Source of the DNA: Candidatus Sulfotelmatobacter sp.
Lineage (GTDB): Bacteria > Vulcanimicrobiota > Vulcanimicrobiia > Vulcanimicrobiales > Vulcanimicrobiaceae
Assembly: GCA_035504415.1 (NCBI GenBank)
Contig: DATJRY010000007.1
Span: forward strand, 186,001 to 250,000
DNA length: 64,000 bases
Direction of reading: 5' to 3'
Shown here: in pieces, positions 18,163 through 26,433 of the stretch
Layout of the letters: each line of letters begins with the position of its first letter
Numbering within the stretch: position 1 is the stretch's first letter
Program-made: the position numbers and the translations under genes
Notes under the pieces: model-generated
Told to the model about the DNA's origin: nothing
The model's input: only the letters and a program-made list of their open reading frames with translations
Database searches by the model: none

Positions 18163-18606
18163 ATGCCGGTCACGCGCTTCGATCACGTCAACATCCTCAC
18201 CGTCGATATCGACGCCGCGCGCGACTTCTTCGTCGCGGTGCTCGGGTTGCAGCCCGGAGATCGCCCGCCGTTTCGATCGCCGGGCTACTGGCTCTACCAA
18301 GGTTCGCAAGCGCTGATCCACATCAGCGACGCGGGCAACCACGAGCAGACGCACCCGGAAGACATCGGCGCGGTCCGCACCGGCGGCCATCCGGCGGTCG
18401 ATCACCTGGCTTTTCGCTGCGAGGGCTACGCGGATACGAAAGAGCGGTTGCGCCGGCTCGGGCTGGCCTTTCACGAGGCCGACGTGCCGTATGCGAACGA
18501 CCGGCAGATTTTCGTCGACGGTCCCGACGGCGTGACCGTCGAGTTGCTTTTCACGCCGGCCGAAGTCGAGGCCGCCGGCGGAACGCTGCATGCGGGAGTG
18601 CGCTAG
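18163..18606 (+). CDS. VOC (glyoxalase/dioxygenase superfamily) protein
   Basis: 147 residues with the paired beta-alpha-beta-beta-beta modules of the vicinal-oxygen-chelate fold. FDHVNILTVDIDAARDFFVAV opens module 1 (metal-ligand His in DHVN) and VDHLAFRC opens module 2, with VTVELLF supplying the usual C-terminal Glu ligand. It is the first gene of a same-strand run; its TAG is followed immediately by the ATG of the transporter. The metal ligands look intact, so an isomerase, epimerase or lyase role on the acid-sugar or oxo-acid substrate of the operon is plausible; the specific reaction cannot be read from the sequence. Confidence 0.8.
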   Translation: MPVTRFDHVNILTVDIDAARDFFVAVLGLQPGDRPPFRSPGYWLYQGSQALIHISDAGNHEQTHPEDIGAVRTGGHPAVDHLAFRCEGYADTKERLRRLGLAFHEADVPYANDRQIFVDGPDGVTVELLFTPAEVEAAGGTLHAGVR

Positions 18607-19899
18607 ATGAAGACGGTGACGGCGAACCGATGGGTGCAGGCGGTGCTCGGCATCGTCTGCATGTTCATGATCGCGAACTTCCAGTTCGGGTGGACCGTGT
18701 TCGTCGACCCACTGATCAAGACCATGGGGTGGAAGCTGGCCGCGATCCAGCTCGCCTTCACGATCTTCGTGCTGGTCGAAACGTGGCTGGTCCCGTTCGA
18801 AGCGGCGCTGGTGGACCGCTTCGGGCCGCGCGTCATGGTGATGGGCGGCGGCGTGCTGGTCGCGCTGGGCTGGACCATCGACGGGACCGCGCACGCGCTG
18901 GTCGGGCTGTACGTCGGCGCGGTCGTGTGCGGGATCGGCGCCGGCATGATCTATGCGACCTGCGTCCCCAACGCGGTGAAGTGGTTCGCGAAGCACCGCG
19001 GCCTGGCGGTCGGCCTGACCGTCGCCGGGTTCGGCGCCGGCGCCGCCCTGACGGTGACGCCGCTGTACTACATGGTCGAGCGCGCCGGACCGTTTCCGAC
19101 CTTCACGTTCTTCGGCATCGTGCAGGGCGCCGTCATCGTCGTCTGCGGTTTCTTCCTGGTTCGGCCGCCGGCCGCGGTCAGCATCGAAGAGCAGCGCCAA
19201 GTGCGCGTGCTGCAAGGCAACGGTGACGTTCCCCCGGCGCGCACGCTGCGCTCGCCCGTGTTCTGGCTGATGTACCTCTCGTTCACGCTGGTCGCGGCGG
19301 GCGGCCTGATGGGCGTCGCGCAGATCGCCCCGATCGCGAAGTCGTTCCACATCGGCAAGGCGCCGATCCACGTCGGGCTGTGGGTCGTCCCCACGCTGCT
19401 GCTGACGCTGCAGCTGAACAACATCGTCGGCGGGATCGCGCGGCCGCTGCTGGGCTGGGTGTCCGACTACGTCGGACGTGAGAAGACGCTCGCGATCGCC
19501 TTCACCGTCGAGGGGATCGGCGTGCTGGCCTTCAGCAAGTTCGGTCATACGCCGGTGTCGTTCGTGCTGCTCTCGGCAGTCGTGTTCTTCGCCTGGGGCG
19601 AGATCTACAGCATCTTCCCCTCGCTCGTGCGCGACCACTTCGGTCAGAAGTACGCGGCCACCAACTACGGGATGCTCTACACCGCCAAGGGCGTCGCGTC
19701 GTTCCTGGTCCCGATCTCGGCCGTCATCACGGCCGCGACCGGCAGCTGGACCGCGGCGCTCTACCTCGCCGCCGCGCTCAATCTCGTCGCCGCCGTGTGC
19801 GCCGCCGCGCTGTGGCCGCTGCGCAAGCGCGAGATCGCGCACACGCTGGTGCGCCAGCCCGACCCCATCACCGCCGCCAGTCAGGTGCTGGCGTCCTAA
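18607..19899 (+). CDS. MFS transporter, oxalate/formate-antiporter (OFA) type
   Basis: 430 residues, about twelve membrane segments, in the size range of OxlT-like carriers. The N-terminus (RWVQAVLGIVCMFMIANFQF) and the GMIYATCVPNAVKWFAKHRG loop match the OFA pattern, including the inter-helix DRFGPR motif of MFS proteins. In this context it probably imports the organic acid or acid sugar metabolised by the downstream dehydrogenase, isomerase, kinase and aldolase; oxalate itself is unlikely, as no oxalate-degrading gene is nearby. It starts directly after the VOC stop and is followed by a 20-bp gap with a GAGGAG ribosome site for the next gene. Confidence 0.85.
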   Translation: MKTVTANRWVQAVLGIVCMFMIANFQFGWTVFVDPLIKTMGWKLAAIQLAFTIFVLVETWLVPFEAALVDRFGPRVMVMGGGVLVALGWTIDGTAHALVGLYVGAVVCGIGAGMIYATCVPNAVKWFAKHRGLAVGLTVAGFGAGAALTVTPLYYMVERAGPFPTFTFFGIVQGAVIVVCGFFLVRPPAAVSIEEQRQVRVLQGNGDVPPARTLRSPVFWLMYLSFTLVAAGGLMGVAQIAPIAKSFHIGKAPIHVGLWVVPTLLLTLQLNNIVGGIARPLLGWVSDYVGREKTLAIAFTVEGIGVLAFSKFGHTPVSFVLLSAVVFFAWGEIYSIFPSLVRDHFGQKYAATNYGMLYTAKGVASFLVPISAVITAATGSWTAALYLAAALNLVAAVCAAALWPLRKREIAHTLVRQPDPITAASQVLAS

Positions 19900-19919
19900 C
19901 CGAGGAGCCTTCCCGTCCG

Positions 19920-21020
19920 ATGTCCGCCACCGTTTCGCCCGACCCCGTCTCGTTGCGCATCCCGACCACGATGCGCGCCGCCGTGCTCGTCGAGCCCGGC
20001 GAGTTCCGCATCCTCGAGAAGCGCGTCCCCGAACCGGGCCCGGGCGAAGTGCTGGTCAAGGTCGCGATGTGCGGCACCTGCGGGACGGACTTGAAGATCA
20101 TGCAGCACCCGTTCCCGCACCAGCCGCCGTTCGGCTCGTTCACTCCGGGCCACGAGTGGACGGGCACGGTCGTCGCGCTGGGTGACGCGGTCGACGAGTT
20201 CGCGGTCGGCGACCGGGTCGCGATCGAAGCGCACAGCGGCTGCGGGCGCTGCGCGAACTGCGTGGTCGGCGAGTACACCGCGTGCCTCAACTACGGCAAC
20301 GTGCACAAGGGCCATCGCACCAGCGGCTTCACCGCCGACGGCGGCTTCGCCGAGTACGCGATCCATCACGCCAAAGCGCTCTACAAGATGCCGGCCAACG
20401 TGACGTGGGAAGACGCCGTGCTCGTCTCGACCGCGGGCACCGGGCTCTACGGGCTCGACGTCGCGGGCGGTTTCATCGTCGGCCAATCGGTCGTCGTCAT
20501 CGGCCCCGGCCCGGTCGGCTTGATGACGGTGCAGCTGGCCAAGGCGCTGGGCGCCGGACAGGTGATCCTGGTCGGGACGCGCACCGGGCGGCTCGAGATG
20601 GGACTGCGCCTGGGCGCCGACGCGGTCGTCAGCTCGCGCGACGAGGATCCGGTCGCGGCGGTGCGCCGCCTGACCGACGGCATCGGCGCCGACGTCGTGA
20701 TCGAAGCCTCCGGCGCGATGGACACGCCGCAGCAGTGCGTCGAGATGGTCAAGCTGGGCGGCAAGATCCTGTTCCTCGCGTTCTACAAGGACAAGGTCAC
20801 CTTCGACCTGAGCCGCGCGATCCGGCAGGACGTCACCCTCTACACGACGCGCGGCGAAGGCGGCGCCAACGTCGGCCGCGCGCTCTCGCTGGCCGCGCAG
20901 GGAAAGATCAAAGGCGCCGAGCTGGTGACCCACCACTTCCCGCTCGAGGACATCATGGAGGGTTTCCGCGTCGTGCGCGAACGCGAAGGAGACCCGATCA
21001 AGGCGGTGTTCGTTCCGTAA
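19920..21020 (+). CDS. Zinc-dependent alcohol/polyol dehydrogenase (MDR family)
   Basis: 366 residues. Catalytic-zinc motifs are CGTCGTDLK and GHEW near the N-terminus. The structural-zinc lobe GCGRCANCVVGEYTAC has four Cys. The Rossmann motif is VVVIGPGPVGLMTVQLAKALGA. It resembles threonine dehydrogenase and sorbitol dehydrogenase relatives. The ATG start is supported by GAGGAG about 12 bases upstream. In the described L-threonate/D-erythronate pathways the first oxidation is done by a 3-hydroxyisobutyrate-dehydrogenase-type enzyme (LtnD/DenD). Here a medium-chain dehydrogenase occupies that place and would be expected to oxidise the acid sugar or a related polyol to the 2- or 3-oxo form (inference). 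Confidence 0.88.
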   Translation: MSATVSPDPVSLRIPTTMRAAVLVEPGEFRILEKRVPEPGPGEVLVKVAMCGTCGTDLKIMQHPFPHQPPFGSFTPGHEWTGTVVALGDAVDEFAVGDRVAIEAHSGCGRCANCVVGEYTACLNYGNVHKGHRTSGFTADGGFAEYAIHHAKALYKMPANVTWEDAVLVSTAGTGLYGLDVAGGFIVGQSVVVIGPGPVGLMTVQLAKALGAGQVILVGTRTGRLEMGLRLGADAVVSSRDEDPVAAVRRLTDGIGADVVIEASGAMDTPQQCVEMVKLGGKILFLAFYKDKVTFDLSRAIRQDVTLYTTRGEGGANVGRALSLAAQGKIKGAELVTHHFPLEDIMEGFRVVREREGDPIKAVFVP

Positions 21021-21024
21021 GCCC

Positions 21025-21690
21025 GTGCCGACCGTCACCCTCGTGCATGCCGTCCTCCCGGCGCTCGCGCCGATGCGCGACGCGTTGGCCGAGGCGATCC
21101 CGAACGTGCAGATCCGCAATCTGCTCGATGAAGGCTTGAGCACCGAAGCCGAACGGCGCGGCGGCGTCGACCGCGCCTGCGTCGAGCGAATGCTGGCGCT
21201 GCTCGGGCTCGCGGTCGCGGCGCCGACCGACGCGATCCTGCTGACCTGCACCGCCTACTCGACGATGCTGCCGCAGGCGCGCCGGCGCTTCCCGGATACG
21301 CCGATGTTCGCGGTCGACCAGGTGATGGTCGAGACGGCGGTCGCGCGCGCGCGACGCATCGGCGTGCTGGCGACGTTCGCGGCCGGGCTCGAGCAACAGC
21401 GCGAGCTGCTCGCGCGTGAGGCCCGCGCGCAGGAGAAGACGATCGAGATCGTGCCGAGCCTGCACCCGCTGGCGATGGACGCGCTGCGGCGCGGCGAGCC
21501 GGCGGAACACGATCGGATCGTCCTCGACGCGCTGCCGTCGCTGCTTGCCCAGACCGACCTCGTGCTGCTCGCGCAGGCCAGCATGGCGCGCGTCGCGCCC
21601 CAGATACCGGCGGCGGATCGCGAGCGCGTGCTGAGCAGCCCACGCCTGGCCGCGCAGGCGCTGCGCGTGGCGCTGGGAGTCCCCGCGTGA
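21025..21690 (+). CDS. Asp/Glu/hydantoin-racemase superfamily protein with a single catalytic Cys
   Basis: 221 residues, GTG start four bases after the dehydrogenase stop. The racemase-fold pattern is seen: ILLTCTAYSTM at the first catalytic position and VDQVMVETAVARARRIGVLATF opening the second half. The second catalytic position, usually a Cys-Thr, reads LVLLAQASMARV, so only the N-terminal Cys is kept. Two-Cys members racemise amino acids or hydantoins; one-Cys members such as arylmalonate decarboxylase do decarboxylation or isomerisation. A racemase name would therefore mislead. Its end overlaps the next gene by GTGA. Confidence 0.75.
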   Translation: MPTVTLVHAVLPALAPMRDALAEAIPNVQIRNLLDEGLSTEAERRGGVDRACVERMLALLGLAVAAPTDAILLTCTAYSTMLPQARRRFPDTPMFAVDQVMVETAVARARRIGVLATFAAGLEQQRELLAREARAQEKTIEIVPSLHPLAMDALRRGEPAEHDRIVLDALPSLLAQTDLVLLAQASMARVAPQIPAADRERVLSSPRLAAQALRVALGVPA

Positions 21691-22514
21691 AGCTGGCCTA
21701 CATGATGACGACGCCGGAAGCGCAGCCGATGGCGCTGTGCTGGCACGGCGAGCCGGCGTACGTGATCGGTCGCATCGCCGAGATCGGCTACGCCGGCGTC
21801 GAGCTGCAGGTGCGCGATCCCGGCGCCTTCGACCACGCCGCGATCGCCGCGCTGGCGCGCAACGCCGGGATCGCGATCACCGGCGTGAGCACCGGCTCGA
21901 TCGGTGCCAGCGACAAGCTGTTCTTGACGGCGGCCGACCCGGTCGTGCGGCGGCGCGCGATCGACCGGTTCGCGTCGGTGGTGCGGCTCGCGCACGAGTA
22001 CGGCGTCGACGCCAGCATCGGGCGCTTTCGCGGGTCGACCGCGATCGCCGGCGGCCGCGAGCAGTTCTTCGCCGCCTTTCGCGCCGCGCTCGAGGAGCTG
22101 CTGCCGTTGGCCGAGTCGCTGGGCGTGCGAATCGTGCTCGAGCCGCAGACGAAGTACGTCGGCGACACGCTCAACACGATCGCCGAGACGGTGGCGTTCA
22201 TTCGCAGCTTCGACACCCGCGCGCTGACGTTCGAAGCGGACTTCCACCATCAGGCGCTCGAGGAGCGCAGTCTGGTCGCCTCGCTGGTCGAAGGCGCGCG
22301 TAGCGGGCTGATGAGCTACGTGCAGATCAGCGACTCGACCCGCGGCGCGCCGGGGACCGGCAGCTTCAACTGGATGGACCTGCTGGCGACGCTCAAGGCC
22401 ACCGGCTACGACGGCTGGCTGGCGATGGAGTTCCTGCAGCAAGGCGAGAGCGAGCGGTTCGCCGCGCAAGCGTTCGCGACGGTCAGCGCCGTGCTGCGCC
22501 AGCTCCAGCCGTGA
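21687..22514 (+). CDS. otnI: Sugar isomerase/epimerase, OtnI/hydroxypyruvate-isomerase-like TIM barrel
   Basis: 275 residues of the xylose-isomerase-like AP-endonuclease-2 fold. Strand motifs include IAEIGYAGVELQV, VRIVLEPQTKYV (metal-ligand Glu), FEADFHHQ (Asp/His ligands) and LAMEFLQQ (C-terminal Glu ligand). GTG start inside the previous stop (GTGA), and the same overlap to the kinase downstream. In tetronate pathways the OtnI isomerase interconverts 2-oxo- and 3-oxo-tetronate before phosphorylation, which fits this position. The symbol is assigned by context and fold, so substrate specificity is inferred. Confidence 0.7.
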   Translation: MKLAYMMTTPEAQPMALCWHGEPAYVIGRIAEIGYAGVELQVRDPGAFDHAAIAALARNAGIAITGVSTGSIGASDKLFLTAADPVVRRRAIDRFASVVRLAHEYGVDASIGRFRGSTAIAGGREQFFAAFRAALEELLPLAESLGVRIVLEPQTKYVGDTLNTIAETVAFIRSFDTRALTFEADFHHQALEERSLVASLVEGARSGLMSYVQISDSTRGAPGTGSFNWMDLLATLKATGYDGWLAMEFLQQGESERFAAQAFATVSAVLRQLQP

Positions 22515-23785
22515 ACGCGGCGCCGCTGTCGCTGGGGGTCGTCGCCGACGACTTCACCGGTGCCGGCGACATCGCCAACACGCTCGTGCTGGGCGGCATG
22601 CGCACCGTGCTGACGATCGGCGCACCGCGATCCGACCGCGACTACGGCGACGCGCAAGCTCTGGTCGTCGCCCTCAAGACGCGCTCGATCGCCGCGCCCG
22701 ACGCGGTGGCGCAGTCGCTCGACGCGCTCGAGGCGCTGCGCGCTCGGGGGGCGCGCGCGTTCGTCTTCAAGTATTGCTCGACGTTCGACTCGACCGACGC
22801 CGGCAACATCGGTCCGGTCGCCGAGGCGCTGCGCGAGCGGCTCGACACCGCGTTCACCGTGCACTGCCCGGCGTTTCCCGCCACCGGGCGGCGGGTGTTC
22901 GCCGGCTACCTGTTCGTCGGCGACGTGCTGCTCTCGGAGTCGGGGATGCGCGACCATCCGCTCAACCCGATGCACGACGCCAACCTCGTGCGCGTGCTGC
23001 AGCGCCAGACGCCGCGACCGGTCGGGCGCGTCGACTTCGCCACCGTGCGAGCGGGCCGGCCGGCACTGGCGCGAACGCTCGGGACGTGGGACGCCGAGCG
23101 AGCTCGGCACGTGATCGTCGACGCCGTCGCCGACGACGATCTGCGCGCGATCGGGGGCGCCGCGCTCGACGCGGGCTTGCCGCTGCTGTGCGGCGGCTCG
23201 GGGATCGCGCTCGGCTTGCCGGCGGCGCTCGGCGTGCGCCCCCGCGGCGAGGACGGCGCGGTCGCGGTCCCGCAGAGCGGACCGGCGGCGATTCTGGCCG
23301 GCTCCTGCTCGCAGGCCACGCAAGCGCAGATCGCCTACGCCCGCGAGCGATTGCCGGTGTTCGATCTGGGGGCGGGATCGCTCGACGATCCGCAGCGGCG
23401 CGTCGACGAAGCGCTGCAATGGGCCGACGGCGCACTGGGCGAGCGCCCGATCCTGATCGCGGCGTCGGCCGCGCCGGCGCGCGTCGCCGAGAACCAGCGC
23501 CGGTACGGGGTCGCCGGAGCCGGCGAGCTCGTCGAAGGGATGCTGGCCGCGATCGCGCGCGGGCTGCGCCGGCGCGGGGTCGCCCGTTTCGTCGTCGCCG
23601 GCGGCGAGACGTCGGGCGCCGTCGTCGCCGGACTGCACGTCGACGCGCTGCGCATCGGCCCGCAGATCGATCCCGGCGTACCGTGGACGGCGACCCTCGA
23701 CGAACGGCCCGTCGCGCTGGCGCTCAAGTCCGGGAACTTCGGCGGCGAGGACTTCTTCGTGCGCGCGTTCGCCCAGAGCGCGTGA
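22511..23785 (+). CDS. otnK: Four-carbon acid sugar kinase (DUF1537, OtnK-like)
   Basis: 424 residues, the usual length for the family. N-terminal domain begins LGVVADDFTGAGDIANTLVL; the C-terminal nucleotide-binding domain contains LAGSCSQATQAQI and VVAGGETSGAVVAGL, both hallmarks of DUF1537 kinases. Characterised relatives phosphorylate 3-oxo-tetronate (OtnK) or D-threonate/D-erythronate (DtnK/DenK). The OtnC-type aldolase immediately downstream argues for the 3-oxo-tetronate 4-kinase reaction. GTG start overlapping the previous stop; the stop overlaps the next GTG (GTGA). Confidence 0.85.
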   Translation: MNAAPLSLGVVADDFTGAGDIANTLVLGGMRTVLTIGAPRSDRDYGDAQALVVALKTRSIAAPDAVAQSLDALEALRARGARAFVFKYCSTFDSTDAGNIGPVAEALRERLDTAFTVHCPAFPATGRRVFAGYLFVGDVLLSESGMRDHPLNPMHDANLVRVLQRQTPRPVGRVDFATVRAGRPALARTLGTWDAERARHVIVDAVADDDLRAIGGAALDAGLPLLCGGSGIALGLPAALGVRPRGEDGAVAVPQSGPAAILAGSCSQATQAQIAYARERLPVFDLGAGSLDDPQRRVDEALQWADGALGERPILIAASAAPARVAENQRRYGVAGAGELVEGMLAAIARGLRRRGVARFVVAGGETSGAVVAGLHVDALRIGPQIDPGVPWTATLDERPVALALKSGNFGGEDFFVRAFAQSA

Positions 23786-24414
23786 CGCCGGCGCAACACG
23801 AGGCCGCGCAGGCGCTGTGCGCGGCCGGCCGCACGTTATTCGACGAAGGGTTGACCCCGGGCACGTCGGGCAACGTCTCGCTGCGCGTCGCCGGCGGCTT
23901 TGTGATGAGCCCGACCAACGTGGCGCTGCGCGCCCTCGCACCCGAGCGCCTCGCGGTGCTCGACGAGCAGGGTGCGCACATCGGCGGCGACGCCCCGACG
24001 AAAGAAGCGCCGCTGCACCTGGCGGTCTATCGCGAGCGGCCGCGGGCACAGGCCATCGTGCACGTGCACTCGACGTACGCGGTCGCGTTGGCGTGCCTGG
24101 CCGACGTGGATCCCGACGACGTGCTCACGCCGCTCACGCCGTACGCGGCGATGCGCGCCGGGCGGGTCGTGCTCGCGCCCTACGCGCGACCGGGATCGGC
24201 GGCGTTGGCGAACGCGGTCGCGCGTCGCGCACGCGACGCGGCGGCGATCGTGCTGGCGAACCACGGGCCGCTCGTCGCCGCGCCCACGCTGGCCGACGCG
24301 GTCGCGGCCGTGATCGAGATCGAAGCGGCGGCGAAGGTGCAGCTGCTGCTGCACGGCCGCGACGTGCGCCGTCTACCCGTCGACGAGATCGCGGCGCTGC
24401 GCCCGCACTGGTGA
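23782..24414 (+). CDS. otnC: Class II aldolase/decarboxylase, OtnC-like
   Basis: 210 residues, GTG start within the kinase stop (GTGA). It has the GTSGNVSLR phosphate-binding motif, the zinc-ligand HVHSTYAVALA (two His) and a third His in LANHGPL, all in the usual L-fuculose-phosphate-aldolase order. OtnC enzymes decarboxylate 3-oxo-tetronate 4-phosphate to dihydroxyacetone phosphate and CO2, which would complete the pathway set up by the preceding isomerase and kinase. Last gene of the operon; a strong hairpin follows 13 bp later. Confidence 0.85.
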   Translation: MTPAQHEAAQALCAAGRTLFDEGLTPGTSGNVSLRVAGGFVMSPTNVALRALAPERLAVLDEQGAHIGGDAPTKEAPLHLAVYRERPRAQAIVHVHSTYAVALACLADVDPDDVLTPLTPYAAMRAGRVVLAPYARPGSAALANAVARRARDAAAIVLANHGPLVAAPTLADAVAAVIEIEAAAKVQLLLHGRDVRRLPVDEIAALRPHW

Positions 24415-24426
24415 CCCGGAGGCGTC

Positions 24427-24457
24427 GGCCGGGCGGGGCGTTTCTCCCCGCCCGGGC
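24427..24457. terminator. GC-rich hairpin ending the acid-sugar operon
   Basis: GGCCGGGCGGGG, a short loop containing GTTTCT, then CCCCGCCCGGGCC: a 12-bp stem with one bulged C between two converging genes. No U-tract, as is common in GC-rich genomes. It could serve both strands. Confidence 0.6.
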
Positions 24458-24472
24458 CGTCGCCGCAGGTGG

Positions 24473-24631
24473 CTAAACGCGCGCTCCGCGACCGGTGAGC
24501 AGGTTGATCACCAGCAGCACCAGCGCCACGACGAGCAACAGGTGGATCAGGCCGCCGCCGATGTGGACGGCGAATCCGATCAGCCAGAGTACGAACAAGA
24601 TGACGATGACGGTCCAGAGAATTCCAGCCAC
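24473..24631 (-). CDS. Small membrane protein, lmo0937 family
   Basis: 52 residues, two hydrophobic helices: ILWTVIVILFVLWLIGF, then IHLLLVVALVLLVINLL, and a short basic tail GRGARV. This matches the pattern of the widespread lmo0937-type stress-associated mini membrane proteins (LWTIIVIL, GGLIHLLLV, INLL). The start is the GTG at 24631, preceded by a good AGGCAGG ribosome site; the frame runs further upstream but that part has no homology pattern. Function of the family is unknown. Confidence 0.8.
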   Translation of the reverse strand: MAGILWTVIVILFVLWLIGFAVHIGGGLIHLLLVVALVLLVINLLTGRGARV

Positions 24632-24755
24632 GGCTACCTGCCTTTCGATGCGGATGAAGACATTCGACGGCCTTTCTACCCACTCGGCCGTCCCTCGAAG
24701 CGGACGGTCGAGCCCGGGTGGGAGTTCGCCCGCGGACACGGGAAACGAGCGCCCG

Positions 24756-25193
24756 ATGACCCTCGCGGATTTCGAGTCCACCTACGCGCTGCGTCGCGAG
24801 CGCGAGGTCGAGCTCGGTGAGATCGACATGCTCCGCCACGTCAACAACGTTCGCTACGCCGTTTGGGCCGAGACGATTCGCTCGCTCTATTTCGCCGACG
24901 TGCTCGGGCGCGACATCGCCGGCTCGACCGGGATGATCCTGGCCAAGCACGAGTTGCACTACGAGTCGCCGGTGAAGTACCGCGAGCGCGTGATCGTCGG
25001 CGGACGGTTGTTGCGCTTCGGCACCAAGTCGTTCGACTTCGAGACCGCGGCGTGGTCGATCGCGCAAGAGCGGCGCGTGTTCCGTTCGCTGGCGACGCTG
25101 GTCGCGTTCGACTACGACGTCGAGCGCTCGATCGCGGTTCCGGACGCGTGGCGGGCCGCCGCGCGCGACTTCGAGCTGATCGCGCCGGCGTGA
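24756..25193 (+). CDS. Hotdog-fold acyl-CoA thioesterase (YbgC/FcbC type)
   Basis: 145 residues. EIDMLRHVNNVRYAVWAE is the characteristic hotdog thioesterase motif, with the catalytic Asp of the YbgC/4-hydroxybenzoyl-CoA thioesterase group replaced or shifted near the Asp of GEIDM, followed by HVNN. Start ATG at 24756 with a GGAAACGAG purine stretch upstream; the longer frame upstream lacks family similarity. Its stop overlaps the GTG of the MFS transporter (GTGA). Substrate unknown. Confidence 0.8.
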   Translation: MTLADFESTYALRREREVELGEIDMLRHVNNVRYAVWAETIRSLYFADVLGRDIAGSTGMILAKHELHYESPVKYRERVIVGGRLLRFGTKSFDFETAAWSIAQERRVFRSLATLVAFDYDVERSIAVPDAWRAAARDFELIAPA

Positions 25194-26362
25194 CGCGCTG
25201 GCCGCGCGTCACGCTGCTGATCCTGACCGGCGTCGTCGCCGCGTTCGGCGTCGGCAAGGTCCCCGTCGCGTTGCCGCTGCTGCGCGACGAGCTGCGCTTG
25301 AGCGGGTTGGCGGCGGGCGCGCTGGTGGCCGCGATCTCGGGGCTGGGCGCGCTGGCCGGAACGCTGTTCGGCGTGCTGGCCGACCGGATCGGGCACCGCC
25401 GCGCGCTGGCGGCCGGGCTCGTGACGATCGCGCTGGCGGGCGCGGCCGGCGGGTTCGCGCGCGGCGCCGCCGGCCTGCTGGCGGCGCGCGTGGTCGAGGG
25501 CATCGGCTTTCTCGCCGTGATCGTGGCCGTTCCGCCGCTGATCGTCGCGTCGAGCGCGCCGCGCGATCGACGGCTCGCGCTCGGCTTGTGGAGCTGTTAC
25601 GTGCCGGTCGGCTCGGCGGTGGTCCTGTTCGCGGCGCCGGCGCTGGTCGCGCTGGGTGGTTGGCGCGCCGTCTGGTTCGCGTGCGCCGCCGTCGCCGCGC
25701 TGCTCGCGGCGGCGTGCGCCGCGCTCGCCGCTCCGCGCGCGCCGGCGCCGGACCGCGCGCCGGTCGGCGAAGAAATACGCGCGCTCGGCCGCGCGCGCAA
25801 CGCGCTCGTGCTCGCAATCGGATTCGGCGGTTACACCGCCACCTATCTCGCGCTGGTCGGCTTCTTGCCGACGATGCTCGTCGCCGGCGGCGCGGCGCTC
25901 GGTACCGCCGCGACCGCCAGCGCGCTGGTCGTGCTGGCCAACGGTGCCGGCAACATCGCCGGCGGGATCGCGGTGCGCTGGCTGCCGCGCTGGTCGGTGA
26001 TGGTGGTCGCGGCGGCGGTGATGGGGTTGGGCGCCGCGCTGTTGTACGCCCGCGGCTTGCCGCTGCCGGGCCGCTACGCGGCGGCCTTCGTCGCCGCGCT
26101 GGGCGGCGGGACGATCCCGGCCGCGGTCATGGCCTCGGTGCCGCTCTACGCGCCGGCCCCGCGCTTGCTGGCGGGCACCCAAGGACTGGTCGTGCAGGGC
26201 TCGAGCCTCGGCCAGGTCGCCGGTCCGCTGCTGGTCGGGGCGCTGGGCGTGACGCGCGGCGGTCTGGCGGGCTCGGTCTTGATGCTGCTCTGCACGGCGG
26301 TCTGCGCCGCCGCGGGGCTCGTGCTGCGCCGAGCAGAGCGGGTCGCGCGCGCCGAGGGGTAG
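25190..26362 (+). CDS. MFS transporter (CynX/NimT-like, 12 helices)
   Basis: 390 residues, GTG start coupled to the thioesterase stop. About twelve hydrophobic segments with the MFS loop motif GVLADRIGHRRALAAG between helices 2 and 3, and a related half-repeat in the second half. Ala/Val/Leu-rich with few substrate-diagnostic residues. Translational coupling to the thioesterase suggests a joint role, perhaps export of a free acid, but nothing in the sequence proves this. Confidence 0.8.
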   Translation: MTRWPRVTLLILTGVVAAFGVGKVPVALPLLRDELRLSGLAAGALVAAISGLGALAGTLFGVLADRIGHRRALAAGLVTIALAGAAGGFARGAAGLLAARVVEGIGFLAVIVAVPPLIVASSAPRDRRLALGLWSCYVPVGSAVVLFAAPALVALGGWRAVWFACAAVAALLAAACAALAAPRAPAPDRAPVGEEIRALGRARNALVLAIGFGGYTATYLALVGFLPTMLVAGGAALGTAATASALVVLANGAGNIAGGIAVRWLPRWSVMVVAAAVMGLGAALLYARGLPLPGRYAAAFVAALGGGTIPAAVMASVPLYAPAPRLLAGTQGLVVQGSSLGQVAGPLLVGALGVTRGGLAGSVLMLLCTAVCAAAGLVLRRAERVARAEG

Positions 26363-26433
26363 GGTTTTCCCATCTGCCGGGCGGGGGCGGGCCCACCTAT
26401 CCTGGGGTCGAGCCCGATCCCCGGAGGTGCCCG

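Noticed and set aside
18607-19899. Oxalate/formate exchange as the transporter's function
   Set aside because: Family resemblance only; no oxalyl-CoA decarboxylase or formyl-CoA transferase nearby, whereas acid-sugar enzymes are.
21025-21690. Naming this gene aspartate/glutamate racemase
   Set aside because: The second catalytic Cys is absent, so two-base racemisation is not supported.
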